From: Trinickia mobilis
GTDB taxonomy: Bacteria > Pseudomonadota > Gammaproteobacteria > Burkholderiales > Burkholderiaceae
Assembly: GCF_017315705.1 (NCBI RefSeq)
Contig: NZ_JAFLRF010000025.1
Coordinates: 1 to 51,018, forward strand
Direction of reading: 5' to 3'
DNA length: 51,018 nucleotides
In this document: piece by piece, positions 1-8,657 of the stretch
Layout of the letters: every line of letters starts with the position of its first letter
Numbering within the stretch: position 1 is the stretch's first letter
Notes under the pieces: model-generated
The model's database searches: none
Told to the model about the DNA's origin: nothing
The model's input: the letters and a program-made list of their open reading frames with translations, nothing else
Position numbers and translations under genes: made by a program

Positions 1-1
1 G

Positions 2-166
2 CTCGCCGGCGTCGCCGATCACATTCGCCGTTTCTGGGAGCCGCGCATGCGGCGTGCGATCCTCGCGGCGCTCGATGAGCCGGACGCGGCTGCGTCGATG
101 GCGCCGATCGTCAGGGAGGCGCTGACGAAATCGCGCGACGCGCTGACGCCGGCTGCTGCGGTTTGA
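2..166 (+). CDS. fdsD: Formate dehydrogenase delta subunit, C-terminal end (partial)
   Basis: The window opens inside a reading frame whose last 54 residues run to a TGA at 164-166. The segment contains HIRRFWEPRMRR followed by an acidic linker and APIVREALTKSRD. This agrees with the C-terminus of FdsD, the small accessory subunit of soluble NAD-dependent formate dehydrogenases, which assists assembly of the molybdenum enzyme FdsGBA. The start and the rest of the fds operon lie upstream of the window. It converges on the monooxygenase gene with a 63-bp gap in which I see no terminator. The assignment rests on the HIRRFW and PIVREAL blocks. Confidence 0.75.
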   Translation, partial: LAGVADHIRRFWEPRMRRAILAALDEPDAAASMAPIVREALTKSRDALTPAAAV

Positions 167-229
167 TGGGGTTCGACTGAAGCAACGCCAAAGCGGGAAC
201 GAAAAAAACGTGCGCCGGACAAGCCCGCC

Positions 230-1954
230 CTAGCCGTGCTCTCGCGTCCGCCCGAACCACATTTCGCAGTGGCGCAAGAGCGCGTTGCCGTCCGACGCCG
301 GCCGGCCGCGCGCGCAAATATAACCGTCCGGCCGCACGAGATAGAACGCCGGCCGCGTGCGTCCATACGACTCGCTAAGCGAGGGCGCGCCGTCGCGGGG
401 CGTTTCGGACACGTGCCAGATGCGCACCGCGCCCGGCAGCGCGCGTTCGAGATCCTGAGCCAGCCGGGCGAGTTCGGCGTCGAGCGCGGGCGCGGCGCGC
501 GCCGGCGCGTCGAACGGCGTGTCGCCGTCCTGCTCCGCCGCAACCAACAGGAACAGCGAAAAGAACCCCGGGTCGTGCAAATCGAAGATGCGGCCAATGC
601 CTGGCGCACGCCCGAGCGGACCGTCGACCACATGAACCAACGCATCAGGCGCCCGCTCACCCGCGCGCGGCCCGCCGTCGAGCACGCGTTCGAGCGAGAG
701 CGCACTGCGCCGGTATTGCACCGACAACTCGCTGACCGTGAGCCGCGCCGCATCGCGCAGCGGCCCGAGCGTGGCGAGCACCGGCATCACGCGGTCGCGC
801 AGCAATTTGAGCGGACCGTGTTCGGCTTCGGCCATCTGCATCATGAAGCTCGTTTGGCGCAGCACGTCGCGCTCGATCGGAAGACGCTCGGCCTGATACG
901 TGTCGAGCAACTGATCGGGTGCGCCGCCCGACATCAGCCGCGCGAGCTTCCAGCCTAGATTGAACGCCTCCTGAATCCCCGTGTTCATCCCTTGCGCGCC
1001 GGCGGGGCTATGGACGTGGGCCGAATCGCCCGCGAGGAAAACCCGTTGCGCGCGCAACCGTTCGGCCATCCGGCTGTTCACGTGGAAATACGACGACCAC
1101 GCGAGCGTATCGAGATCGAGCCGGCCATGCACGCGCCGCGCGGCAATCTGCCGGCATTCGTCGAGCGACGGCGCAGCCGCCGGCGATGCGATCGCCTGAT
1201 GGGTTGCCGCGGCGTTCGCTTCCGCCGTCGTGCCGGCGACAACTGCGGCCAGCGACGGCGGGTTGTCCGCGATCAGACGATGACGCCCGCCGCCCAACGG
1301 AAACAGCCCGACGAGCCCCTCGCCCGACGCGAAAATATGAAACTCGTCGTCGGAGCAATCGGATACGGCCTGCAGATCCGCGAGCAAGAACGTCTGCTCG
1401 AACGTCTTGCCCGCAAAACCCACGCTGAGCAGATGCCGCACCGTGCTGTGCGCGCCGTCGGCGCCGATCAGATACGCCGCGTGCGCGATCTCGCTGCGGC
1501 CATCGGCATGCGACAGCACGGCCTCGACCCGCGACGCACCCGGCGTCATCCCCGTCAGCTCGACACCGCGCTCGACCGTCACGCCGAGCGTCGCCAGGTG
1601 CTCGGCCAATAGCCGCTCGGTGACGCTCTGATCGAGAAACAGAAGGTACGGATAGCGCGTCTGCAGCGGATCGAAATCGAGCCGCGCAAGCCGGTGTCCG
1701 TTCGAATAGAGATTGGCGGCCCGTGCGCGATGGCCGAGTTCGAGAAACGGCTCGACGATCCGGTGCTGCTCCAGCAATTCGAGCGTGCGCGCCTGGATGC
1801 CGATCGCGCGCGAAAACGGCGACGGCTGCGGCGACTTGTCGATCAACCGCACGGGAATGCGCGCCCGCGCCAGGCTCATCGCGGCGGCAAGCCCAGTCGG
1901 ACCCGCGCCGACGATCAGCACTGGATGCGCGTTCGGGTGGACGTCGGCGCTCAT
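230..1954 (-). CDS. FAD-dependent aromatic-ring monooxygenase (PheA/TfdB type)
   Basis: A 574-residue class A flavoprotein monooxygenase, predicted to hydroxylate an aromatic substrate with NAD(P)H and O2 in the cytoplasm. Visible motifs are the dinucleotide-binding GAGPTG at residues 16-21, the GADGAHS (DG) motif at 164-170, and the GDSAHVHSPAGAQGMNTG block at 309-326 that binds FAD ribityl and pyrophosphate. The last ~170 residues match the position of the thioredoxin-like C-terminal domain of phenol hydroxylase/TfdB/MhpA-like enzymes. Length is usual for that family. The next gene upstream is a metal exporter, so the context gives no substrate. The ATG used here is 15 residues before the Rossmann motif, which is typical. 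Confidence 0.85.
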   Translation of the reverse strand: MSADVHPNAHPVLIVGAGPTGLAAAMSLARARIPVRLIDKSPQPSPFSRAIGIQARTLELLEQHRIVEPFLELGHRARAANLYSNGHRLARLDFDPLQTRYPYLLFLDQSVTERLLAEHLATLGVTVERGVELTGMTPGASRVEAVLSHADGRSEIAHAAYLIGADGAHSTVRHLLSVGFAGKTFEQTFLLADLQAVSDCSDDEFHIFASGEGLVGLFPLGGGRHRLIADNPPSLAAVVAGTTAEANAAATHQAIASPAAAPSLDECRQIAARRVHGRLDLDTLAWSSYFHVNSRMAERLRAQRVFLAGDSAHVHSPAGAQGMNTGIQEAFNLGWKLARLMSGGAPDQLLDTYQAERLPIERDVLRQTSFMMQMAEAEHGPLKLLRDRVMPVLATLGPLRDAARLTVSELSVQYRRSALSLERVLDGGPRAGERAPDALVHVVDGPLGRAPGIGRIFDLHDPGFFSLFLLVAAEQDGDTPFDAPARAAPALDAELARLAQDLERALPGAVRIWHVSETPRDGAPSLSESYGRTRPAFYLVRPDGYICARGRPASDGNALLRHCEMWFGRTREHG

Positions 1955-2049
1955 GCGTGTCCTCCAACGGGCAACATCCAGCCAGTGTACGCCGCCCTCC
2001 CCGCTTGAGGCACACCCCCCCCGCGTCCCAAGGCCACTTCCTTCGGGGC

Positions 2050-2072
2050 GCAGGAAGTCCCCGTGGGGGACG
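2050..2072. repeat. C/G-rich intergenic repeat, copy 1
   Basis: GCAGGAAGTCCCC followed by TGGGGGAC sits between the monooxygenase and the CDF exporter genes. The same core recurs at 40939-40960 in front of yicC. CCCC/GGGG arms give each copy hairpin potential. The whole gap 1955-2110 shows nothing else. Confidence 0.6.
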
Positions 2073-2110
2073 GCCCGTAGCGGACGCCCGGATTACAGCG
2101 CTCCGTGCCC

Positions 2111-3124
2111 TCAATAGTCCCGGTGATCGAGCGAGCAATGATGCTCGCTCGTGCCGAGATCGACCTGCAGCGTCGCATGATGCATCGCGTACTGCTCGCG
2201 CAGCGTCCGCACGATGCCGTCGAGCACCGAATCGCCCGGGTGGCCCGCCGGCATCACGAGGTGCGCGGAAAGCGCGCTCTCCGTGGTCGACAGCGCCCAG
2301 ACGTGCAGATCGTGCACGCCGGCGACGCCCGGCTGCGCCGCGAGGTAGCGCTGGATGCGCTGCGTATCGACGCCGGGAGGCACTGCGGCGAGCGCCATGT
2401 GCACGGAATCGCGCAGCAACCCCCAGGTGCCGTAGACGACCACCGCGACGACCAGGAGGCTCATGACCGGGTCGATCCACGTAAGGCCGGTCGCGAGGAT
2501 CACGAGACCGCTCGCGGCCACCGCGGCCGAGATCGCCGCGTCTGCGGCCATATGCAGGAACGCGCCGCGGATGTTCAGGTCGTCCTGGTCGCCGCGCATG
2601 AAGAGCCACGCCGAGAAACCGTTGACGACGATGCCGATGGCCGCCACGACAAACACGTCGAAGCCCGCGACCGGCGCCGGATTCAGCAGCCGCTGAATCG
2701 CCTCCGCGACGATCGCGCCGCTCGCGAACAGCAGCAGCGCGGCATTGGCGAGCGAGGCGAGAATCGACGAGCTGCCGTAGCCGAACGTAAAGCGCGCCGA
2801 CGGACGGCGCTTCGCCAGCCAGATCGCGCACCAGGCGAGCAGGAGGCCGAGCACGTCGGACAGATTGTGGCCGGCGTCGGCGAAGAGCGCAGTCGAGTGC
2901 GCGAGCACGCCGAAGACGACCTGCGCGACGACGATCGCGAGGTTCAGCGCGACCGCGATCGCGAACGCGCGTCCGTGACCCGGCGCGGGCGCGTGGTGAT
3001 GATGGTGGTGATGTCCGCCGCCTGCGCCGTGATCGTGGCCGCCGTGCGAATGCGCCTGACGATCGTGGCTGCCGCCGCCGTGATCGTGGTCATGCGCGGG
3101 GTCGTGCGAAGGGGGTGCCGTCAT
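2111..3124 (-). CDS. Cation diffusion facilitator (Zn/Co/Cd efflux) transporter
   Basis: A 337-residue CDF-family inner-membrane exporter that moves divalent metal, most often Zn2+, out of the cytoplasm in exchange for protons. The first 50 residues are a His-rich metal-binding tail with a run of seven histidines. Six hydrophobic segments follow from about residue 54. The TM2 site is in FADAGHNLSD (H86 and D90) and its TM5 partner is in FLHMAADA. The C-terminal cytoplasmic domain with VHDLHVWALS is characteristic of the CzcD/ZitB branch. It ends 156 bp upstream of the monooxygenase gene on the same strand, separated by a repeat, so co-transcription is doubtful. Confidence 0.93.
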   Translation of the reverse strand: MTAPPSHDPAHDHDHGGGSHDRQAHSHGGHDHGAGGGHHHHHHHAPAPGHGRAFAIAVALNLAIVVAQVVFGVLAHSTALFADAGHNLSDVLGLLLAWCAIWLAKRRPSARFTFGYGSSSILASLANAALLLFASGAIVAEAIQRLLNPAPVAGFDVFVVAAIGIVVNGFSAWLFMRGDQDDLNIRGAFLHMAADAAISAAVAASGLVILATGLTWIDPVMSLLVVAVVVYGTWGLLRDSVHMALAAVPPGVDTQRIQRYLAAQPGVAGVHDLHVWALSTTESALSAHLVMPAGHPGDSVLDGIVRTLREQYAMHHATLQVDLGTSEHHCSLDHRDY

Positions 3125-3302
3125 GGTCGAGTCGTGGAAGGTTCGAGCGCTTCAGCCACGGTACCGCAGGATCAAGGCGTCGTCGCGACATCGGAGGGAC
3201 GACCGTTCCCTTGTTATAGACCACGCGGGCCTTCGTCCGAAAGCGGGGGCGTCCCGGCGAGTGTGGGAGAATGCGGCGTTTGCCTGTCCGCATCTGCCCG
3301 TC

Positions 3303-5156
3303 ATGGAACCCCTTTTTGACCGTGCCTACGCGGCCCACGGCGCAGGCCGGCTCGCCGACGCCGAGCGCGATTACCGCGCGGCGCTCGACGCCGATCCGGC
3401 CCACGTCGACGCGCTGCACCTGTTAGGCGTGCTGCGCCATCAGCAAGGGAAGCACGCCGAGGCGGCCGAACTGGTGCGCCGCGCGGTCGACTTGCGTCCG
3501 CACGACGCCGCCCTGCAACTGAACCTTGGCAACGCGCTGAAGGCGCTCGGCCAGCTCGACGGCGCGATCGAGCGTTTTCGCAACGCGCTCACGCTCGCGC
3601 CGGAATTTGCGCTTGCCCACTACAACCTCGGCAATGCGTACGCGGCCGCCGGCCGTCACGAAGACGCGCTGTTCGCGTTCGAAAAGTCGCTGCGCTTCAA
3701 GCCCGGCGACGCGTCGACCTTCAACAACCTCGGCAACGCCTTGCATGCGCTCGGGCGCCACGACGAGGCGATCGACGCGTTTTCGCGCGCGCTCGAGCTG
3801 CGCCCGCGGCATGCGGGCGCGCACAACAATCTCGGGATGTCGCTCGCGGCGCTCGCCCGGGCCGACGAGGCGCTCGCGCAATTTCGCGCGGCGACCGCCG
3901 CCGAGCCGCGCTTTGTCGCCGCGCACTTCAATCTCGGCAACACGCTCGATGCGATCGGCCGGCACGAAGAAGCGGTTGCGGCATTCGAGGCCGCGCTCGC
4001 GCTGCACGCGCCGTTTTCGCCGGCCCTGTTCGGGCTCGGCAACGCGCTCGCCGCGCTGGGGCGGCACGCCGAGGCGGCGCAGCGCTTCGAGCTTGCGGTC
4101 GGCCTCGATCCGACCTTCTGCCTCGCGTGGCTCAATCTCGGCACCGCGCACCATGCGCTCGGCGCGCACACCGCTGCGCTGCGCGCGTTCGACCAGGCGT
4201 TGCGGCTGCGTCCGGATCTCGCGTCCGCGCATATGAACCGCGCGCTCACGCTGCTCACGCTCGGCGATTTCACGCGCGGCTTGCCCGAATACGAATGGCG
4301 GCTGAAGGCGCTCGCCCACACGTCCGGCGCCGCAACGCCGCTGCCGCGCTGGCAAGGCGAGCCCCTGGATCAAGAAACATTGCTCGTGGAAGCCGAACAG
4401 GGCTTCGGCGACACGCTGCAATTCATCCGCTTCATGCCGCTCGTGCGCGAGCGCGCGGCGCTCGTCGTGCTGGAAGTGCAGCCCGAATTGCTGCCGCTCG
4501 TGGCGCCGCTCGCGGAAAAGTGGCGGATCAAGATGGTTGCGCGCGGCGCGCCGCGGCCGCTCGCGCACCTGCGCTGTCCGCTCCTCAGCTTGCCGTTCGC
4601 GCTCGGCATAACCGCCGACACGCTCCCCGCGCGCGCCCGGTACCTCGACGTGCCGAGGGACTATCAACGCCGCTGGCGCGGCTCGCTCGGCGGCCATGCG
4701 AAGCGCAAGATCGGCCTCGCCTGGTCGGGCCGCATTCAGGCGCGGGAGAACCGCGCGATCCCGCTGGCCGCGCTCGACCCGCTCTTCGCGCTCGAAGGCA
4801 TCGACTGGATCGTGCTGCAGCCCGACTTGAGCGCCGACGAGCGCCGCGCTCTGGACACGCACCCGCGCGCCGTGTCGATTCATCGCTTCGACGAGCACAT
4901 CGGCGATTTCGCCGACACGGCCGCCATCGTCGACCGGCTCGACGCGGTGGTGTCGATCGATACGTCGATTGCCCACCTCGCCGGGGCGCTCGGCAAGCCG
5001 CTGTGGCTGATGCTGCCGCTCGCCGCGGACTGGCGATGGTTCGTCGATAGCGACCGAAGCCCGTGGTATCCGAGCGCGCGTCTCGTGCGGCAGCGCACAC
5101 CGGGGGCTTGGGAAGAGGTGATCGAGGCTGTCGCGCGCGAAGTGCGCGGCGCTTGA
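3303..5156 (+). CDS. TPR-repeat protein with GT9/GT41-like C-terminal domain
   Basis: A 617-residue protein from the ATG at 3303; an open frame continues upstream to 3123 but the TPR array starts at this methionine. About ten tetratricopeptide repeats fill residues 1-350, several with the LGNAL-GR-EEA pattern. A 220-residue tail follows with AWSGRIQARENRAIPL and VVSIDTSIAHLAGALGKP. The last block resembles the nucleotide-sugar-binding region of ADP-heptose transferases (GT9) and O-GlcNAc transferase-like proteins. I see no signal peptide, so a cytoplasmic enzyme glycosylating proteins or cell-surface precursors is plausible, but donor and acceptor are unknown. It is transcribed alone, facing away from the metal exporter. 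Confidence 0.8.
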   Translation: MEPLFDRAYAAHGAGRLADAERDYRAALDADPAHVDALHLLGVLRHQQGKHAEAAELVRRAVDLRPHDAALQLNLGNALKALGQLDGAIERFRNALTLAPEFALAHYNLGNAYAAAGRHEDALFAFEKSLRFKPGDASTFNNLGNALHALGRHDEAIDAFSRALELRPRHAGAHNNLGMSLAALARADEALAQFRAATAAEPRFVAAHFNLGNTLDAIGRHEEAVAAFEAALALHAPFSPALFGLGNALAALGRHAEAAQRFELAVGLDPTFCLAWLNLGTAHHALGAHTAALRAFDQALRLRPDLASAHMNRALTLLTLGDFTRGLPEYEWRLKALAHTSGAATPLPRWQGEPLDQETLLVEAEQGFGDTLQFIRFMPLVRERAALVVLEVQPELLPLVAPLAEKWRIKMVARGAPRPLAHLRCPLLSLPFALGITADTLPARARYLDVPRDYQRRWRGSLGGHAKRKIGLAWSGRIQARENRAIPLAALDPLFALEGIDWIVLQPDLSADERRALDTHPRAVSIHRFDEHIGDFADTAAIVDRLDAVVSIDTSIAHLAGALGKPLWLMLPLAADWRWFVDSDRSPWYPSARLVRQRTPGAWEEVIEAVAREVRGA

Positions 5157-5171
5157 CGCGCGGCGCGAGCC

Positions 5172-5278
5172 GCATGCATCGACGCCGGCGTGAAACCGCC
5201 GATGGTCGTCGCCAGGCGGTACGCGAGCGAAAAGCCGGCGGTCCGCACGTCCGACGGCATCTTCGCGTATTTACCCAT
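5172..5278 (-). pseudogene. Remnant of an MFS metabolite:H+ symporter
   Basis: Read on the minus strand from 5278, 36 codons give PSDVRTAGFSLAYRLATTI and then GGFTPA. In citrate/shikimate-type MFS transporters a very similar segment near TM10-TM11 reads P-(T/S)-x-VRT-x-GFSLAY-x-LA-x-x-I-F-GGFTPA. The phenylalanine before GGF is missing here. Neither the upstream nor the downstream transporter body is present, so this is an isolated scrap between two plus-strand genes. Confidence 0.6.
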
Positions 5279-5347
5279 TCGGCTCGCTGACAGCGAGCCG
5301 CGGCCAGGCAGTAAACTGGCCGCAATACGATTTTTCCATCGCTTTCG

Positions 5348-5869
5348 ATGACACTCCCCGCGCCTATCACGTTGCGTCACGCGAGTCCCGCCGATGCGGG
5401 CCTCCTTGCTGCCATTCACGCGGCAAGCTGGCAGGCGACTTACCGGGGCATCCTGCCCGACGAATTCCTGGACGACCAGGTCGCCAACGAGCGCGCCGCG
5501 TTTTGGCACGAGCGGATGAACGCGCCCGACGACGGCCGGCGGCTCGTCCTGATCGCCGAGTTGGCGGGCGAGGCAGTGGGGTTCGTTTGCGTCGAGCGGC
5601 CGATCGGGTCGGCCTGGGGCGCGCTCCTCGACAACCTTCATGCGTTGCCGCAGCGCCAGCGGATCGGCATCGGCAAGCTGCTGATCGGCGCGGCGCAGGA
5701 TTGGGCGCGTGCGTGCGGCGAATCGCAGATCCATCTGTATGTGCTCGAAGGCAATACGGCCGCGATCGCGTTCTACGAGCGCCAGGGCTGGAAGCCTGCG
5801 GGCAGGGAACCGGACCACATGGGCGGCATCGATGTGACCGCGCTGCGCTATGCGTACCGGTTGAGCTAA
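5348..5869 (+). CDS. GNAT-family N-acetyltransferase
   Basis: A 173-residue single-domain acetyl-CoA-dependent acetyltransferase. The N-terminal HAASWQATYRGILPDEFLD block is common in the RimI-like/YjgM branch. The acetyl-CoA-binding motif A lies in LPQRQRIGIGKLLIGAA (residues ~101-117), and the C-terminal NTAAIAFYERQGW is the conserved motif B segment. The substrate cannot be inferred; these enzymes acetylate amino acids, antibiotics or protein N-termini. It is preceded by a scrap of an MFS gene and followed by a 270-bp gap, so it appears monocistronic. Confidence 0.88.
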   Translation: MTLPAPITLRHASPADAGLLAAIHAASWQATYRGILPDEFLDDQVANERAAFWHERMNAPDDGRRLVLIAELAGEAVGFVCVERPIGSAWGALLDNLHALPQRQRIGIGKLLIGAAQDWARACGESQIHLYVLEGNTAAIAFYERQGWKPAGREPDHMGGIDVTALRYAYRLS

Positions 5870-6003
5870 GCCGGATCGGCACAATGCGCGCTGCCCCTCT
5901 TAAACGCCCGTAAAAAAGGACGGTATGCGTTGGATCATGCGGCGCTTTGATTGCCCCCGACTCCCGCTCCGTTACTAAAACCAATTCAGGCTTTTTAGGA
6001 CAA

Positions 6004-6018
6004 GTCTGATCGTCAGAC
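6004..6018. promoter_or_regulatory. Short palindrome upstream of a membrane protein gene
   Basis: GTCTGA-TCG-TCAGAC is a perfect 6-bp inverted repeat about 120 bp before the ATG chosen for the next gene. It could be an operator half-site pair, but a palindrome of this length can arise by chance. Otherwise 5870-6140 shows nothing I recognise. Confidence 0.25.
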
Positions 6019-6140
6019 GGACAGTGAACGAGCATCATCGGCTGCACATCGCGGAACTCTCTGTGCAGGCGTTTGCGAGCGCCCGTCTCGAAAGTGCCGC
6101 ATCCCGATATCGTTGTATGCCACCGCTGTCAACACATCCG

Positions 6141-7121
6141 ATGACGACCTTACCTCGCGCGGTCATTCGAGGCGCGCTCGCGTTGCCGAGAATGCGTCCC
6201 CTGGGCGATCCCACTCCGTCGTTTGGCAGCGAATGGCGATTCTCGCTGCCGCAAGTCGATTTTCGAGCCGACTTTCCCACGCTTTATGCGGCGGTTCTGG
6301 AAACCTTCTGCGTGAACCGGCGGTGGCAGACAGCCAAGCCGGACGCTCAGCGGACGGCGGAAAAGCCAACGCCCGCCCCGGCGCCGTCTGCCGAACCCGT
6401 CTCCACGGCGCCCAAAGCCGCCCCCATTTCTCCGGCGCCTCCGGTCCGGCCGATCGCGACCGCCATCCGTTCGACGCCGCGGGAGCGCAAGATCGGCGCT
6501 GCTTGCGCGCTGGCCGGCGCGGCGGTGCTCTCATGGATCGTGCTCAGCCACCTACCGCCAAGCCCCACGGAGCGGTACGCTGCCCGCGGCGGCGATGCCT
6601 CGCGCGGATCGACGGAAGGTCCCATCGAGCCCGCCGAGCCCGCGGTCCAGATCTCGACAGCTGCCGGCGCGCCGGCAACCATGGCAGCGAAGGACAAGCC
6701 CGCCACTGAACTGGCCTCGGCAGCTCCGCTGGAGCCGCTTCCGCAACCGAGCACCCACACGGACGAACACGCCCCGATGCCACGGCATCGCGCGGAACCG
6801 GCGGTGCGGCCAGAAACAGTGGTCCGCCGTCCGCCGCTCCCTGCGACGCTCCCGCCCACGGCACCTATCTACGCCGACCAACAAGCGGAGCGCGCCGCGG
6901 GCCAATCGGTCGCAGATGCATCGGCCGCGCAGCAAGAGACGTCGCAACCCGCCGCTCCCGCCGAGCCGGACTCAGAAAGCACGGCAGTCGCCGCAGCGAG
7001 GCCCGCAGCCGCCCCTGGCCGCCATGCCGCCGGTCTCCCCGGCTACGCAAAGGATACGACCTGGGTCAACCACGTCACGCATCGGCGCATCACCGATTCG
7101 CCGAACCAGTTCGGCATGTAA
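6141..7121 (+). CDS. Hypothetical single-pass membrane protein, Pro/Ala-rich
   Basis: I do not recognise this protein. From the ATG at 6141 it has 326 residues; the frame is open back to a GTG at 6024 and no convincing ribosome-binding site picks a start. Residues 1-65 look folded, with WRFSLPQVDFRADFPTLY. A Pro/Ala-rich linker follows to about 110, then one hydrophobic segment (ACALAGAAVLSWIVLSHL, ~120-138) preceded by RERK. After it come ~170 residues of low-complexity Ala/Pro/Glu sequence and a short C-terminus with YAKDTTWVNHVTHRRITDSP. The charge pattern suggests the N-terminus is cytoplasmic and the disordered tail periplasmic. It ends just before a strong terminator. Confidence 0.6.
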   Translation: MTTLPRAVIRGALALPRMRPLGDPTPSFGSEWRFSLPQVDFRADFPTLYAAVLETFCVNRRWQTAKPDAQRTAEKPTPAPAPSAEPVSTAPKAAPISPAPPVRPIATAIRSTPRERKIGAACALAGAAVLSWIVLSHLPPSPTERYAARGGDASRGSTEGPIEPAEPAVQISTAAGAPATMAAKDKPATELASAAPLEPLPQPSTHTDEHAPMPRHRAEPAVRPETVVRRPPLPATLPPTAPIYADQQAERAAGQSVADASAAQQETSQPAAPAEPDSESTAVAAARPAAAPGRHAAGLPGYAKDTTWVNHVTHRRITDSPNQFGM

Positions 7122-7139
7122 CGCAGAGCGTCAAAGGCA

Positions 7140-7172
7140 AAACGGCTCGACCAAACGTCGAGCCGTTTTTTT
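7140..7172. terminator. Bidirectional Rho-independent terminator
   Basis: A perfect 12-bp stem AAACGGCTCGAC/GTCGAGCCGTTT with loop CAAAC is followed by a run of T. It lies between two converging genes. The opposite strand also ends in four T residues, so it can serve both. Confidence 0.92.
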
Positions 7173-7233
7173 GCGGCGGTGGCCTTATCGAGCGACAGAA
7201 ACGGCCGCTCGACAAGGCCAGCCAGAACCGCGC

Positions 7234-8403
7234 CTAGAAGCGTGTTTCCCGCGCGACGCGCAGGAACGTGTCGAGCAGCGGCGTGCAGTCGAGCAGTTCC
7301 GGACCGCCCGCGCGATGGAACTCGGGGTGCCACTGCACGCCCACCACGAACGGCGCGCGCCGGTAGCGAACAGCCTCGATGATCCCGTCCGACGACGACA
7401 CCGCCTCGATATTCAAGTCGCGGCCCAGCGTCTTCACGGCCTGGTGGTGAATCGAATTGACCACCGCTTCGCTCCGGCCGGGGAACATGCTGGCGAGCGT
7501 CGAGCCGCTGGGGAAGCGGACGGCATGGCGGTGCTGGTCGTAGTGCTCGTTGACGTGGACGCCGGCCGTCGGCACATCGGTCGCGATGTCCTGATAGAGC
7601 GAGCCGCCAAACGCGACGTTGATGAGCTGGCAGCCGCGGCAGACGCCCAGCACCGGCTTGCCGGACTCGACGAATTCGTGCAGCAGCTCGAGCTCGTACA
7701 TGTCGCGCACGCGGTCGCCGGGCCATTCGGGGCGGCTCGAGGTCTCCGCGTAAGACTGCGGCGAGACGTCGGCGCCGCCTTGCAGCAGCAGGCCGTCCAG
7801 ATGCTTCGCGTAGTCGCGCAAGCGGATGTTGCTCGGATGCAGCATTCCTTGATGGCCGACCGTCGGAATCATGAAGACGAGCACGTCGCGCGACATGACC
7901 CAGTGGGCGATCGACTCCTCCAGATACTGCAGCGTCTTGCCGCGCAGGCCCTTCGCGCCGGGCTCCGGGTGGAAGATGCGCGCCGATACGCCGATGCGCA
8001 GCGTGCGTTGCGTGATGCGCTGGCCGGCCCGGTCGAAGAGCCGCCGGGCGCGCGCCGCGACCGTGCGGCCCAGCACCGACCACGCCGAATCGGTTTGCCT
8101 CAGGTAGGCGGGCGGCGCGGCAGGCACCGAGCCTGGGGGCGGCGGGCGCGGCGTATCGAAATCCGGTGGCGCGCCGAAGCCGGGCGGCGGCGTGCCTTGA
8201 CGCGTGGCGCTTGGCGGCGCCGCCTCGGGTTGTTCGGCGGGCGCCGGCTCCTCCGCCAGTGCGGCTGCCGCGTGATCCGGCACCTCCTGTGCCGCAGCCT
8301 CATGCGCGGCGCGCTGCGGGGCGGGATTCGAAGCCTGGGATTGACCGGTTGAAGCGGATGCAGAGCCGGGGCTACCGGCGTTGGGCGGCGTGTTTTCGCT
8401 CAT
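7234..8403 (-). CDS. Gamma-glutamyl-GABA hydrolase-like class I amidotransferase (peptidase C26)
   Basis: A 389-residue protein with two parts. Residues 1-130 are low-complexity, rich in Ala, Pro and Gln and very likely disordered. Residues 135-389 form a PuuD-like glutamine amidotransferase-fold hydrolase. The catalytic Cys is C255 in VLGVCRGCQLINV, with H359 and E361 in VQWHPEFH completing the triad; LLQGGADVSP (206-215) is the oxyanion region. PuuD removes glutamate from gamma-glutamyl-GABA in putrescine breakdown, but no other puu gene is nearby, so the substrate is open. The N-terminal extension is unusual, since E. coli PuuD is about 254 residues. Convergent with the upstream membrane protein gene. 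Confidence 0.88.
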   Translation of the reverse strand: MSENTPPNAGSPGSASASTGQSQASNPAPQRAAHEAAAQEVPDHAAAALAEEPAPAEQPEAAPPSATRQGTPPPGFGAPPDFDTPRPPPPGSVPAAPPAYLRQTDSAWSVLGRTVAARARRLFDRAGQRITQRTLRIGVSARIFHPEPGAKGLRGKTLQYLEESIAHWVMSRDVLVFMIPTVGHQGMLHPSNIRLRDYAKHLDGLLLQGGADVSPQSYAETSSRPEWPGDRVRDMYELELLHEFVESGKPVLGVCRGCQLINVAFGGSLYQDIATDVPTAGVHVNEHYDQHRHAVRFPSGSTLASMFPGRSEAVVNSIHHQAVKTLGRDLNIEAVSSSDGIIEAVRYRRAPFVVGVQWHPEFHRAGGPELLDCTPLLDTFLRVARETRF

Positions 8404-8657
8404 GGCTTTAGGGCAGGCGCGCCTGGCACGCGAACGGTGGAGAGTGTCCCATTATCCGCTAGTGAGCGCGGCGGCCGCAAACGCGCGCTCCCTGCGCACC
8501 CGGGCCGCCCCGCCGCGAAGCCTTGCTCTACAATGCCAGCGACATCCGCCCACCCGACTTTCGAGACGACCCAGCACATGCCGGCGCACGCAAGCGCGCG
8601 TTTCGCCGCAACCGCGCCGCGCTGCGTACGGATCCCAACCGCCCCAATCTCATCGCC

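Noticed and set aside
1008..5000. Long antisense frames across the monooxygenase, CDF and TPR genes
   Set aside because: Arg-rich translations with no recognisable domains, fully overlapping genes with intact catalytic motifs.
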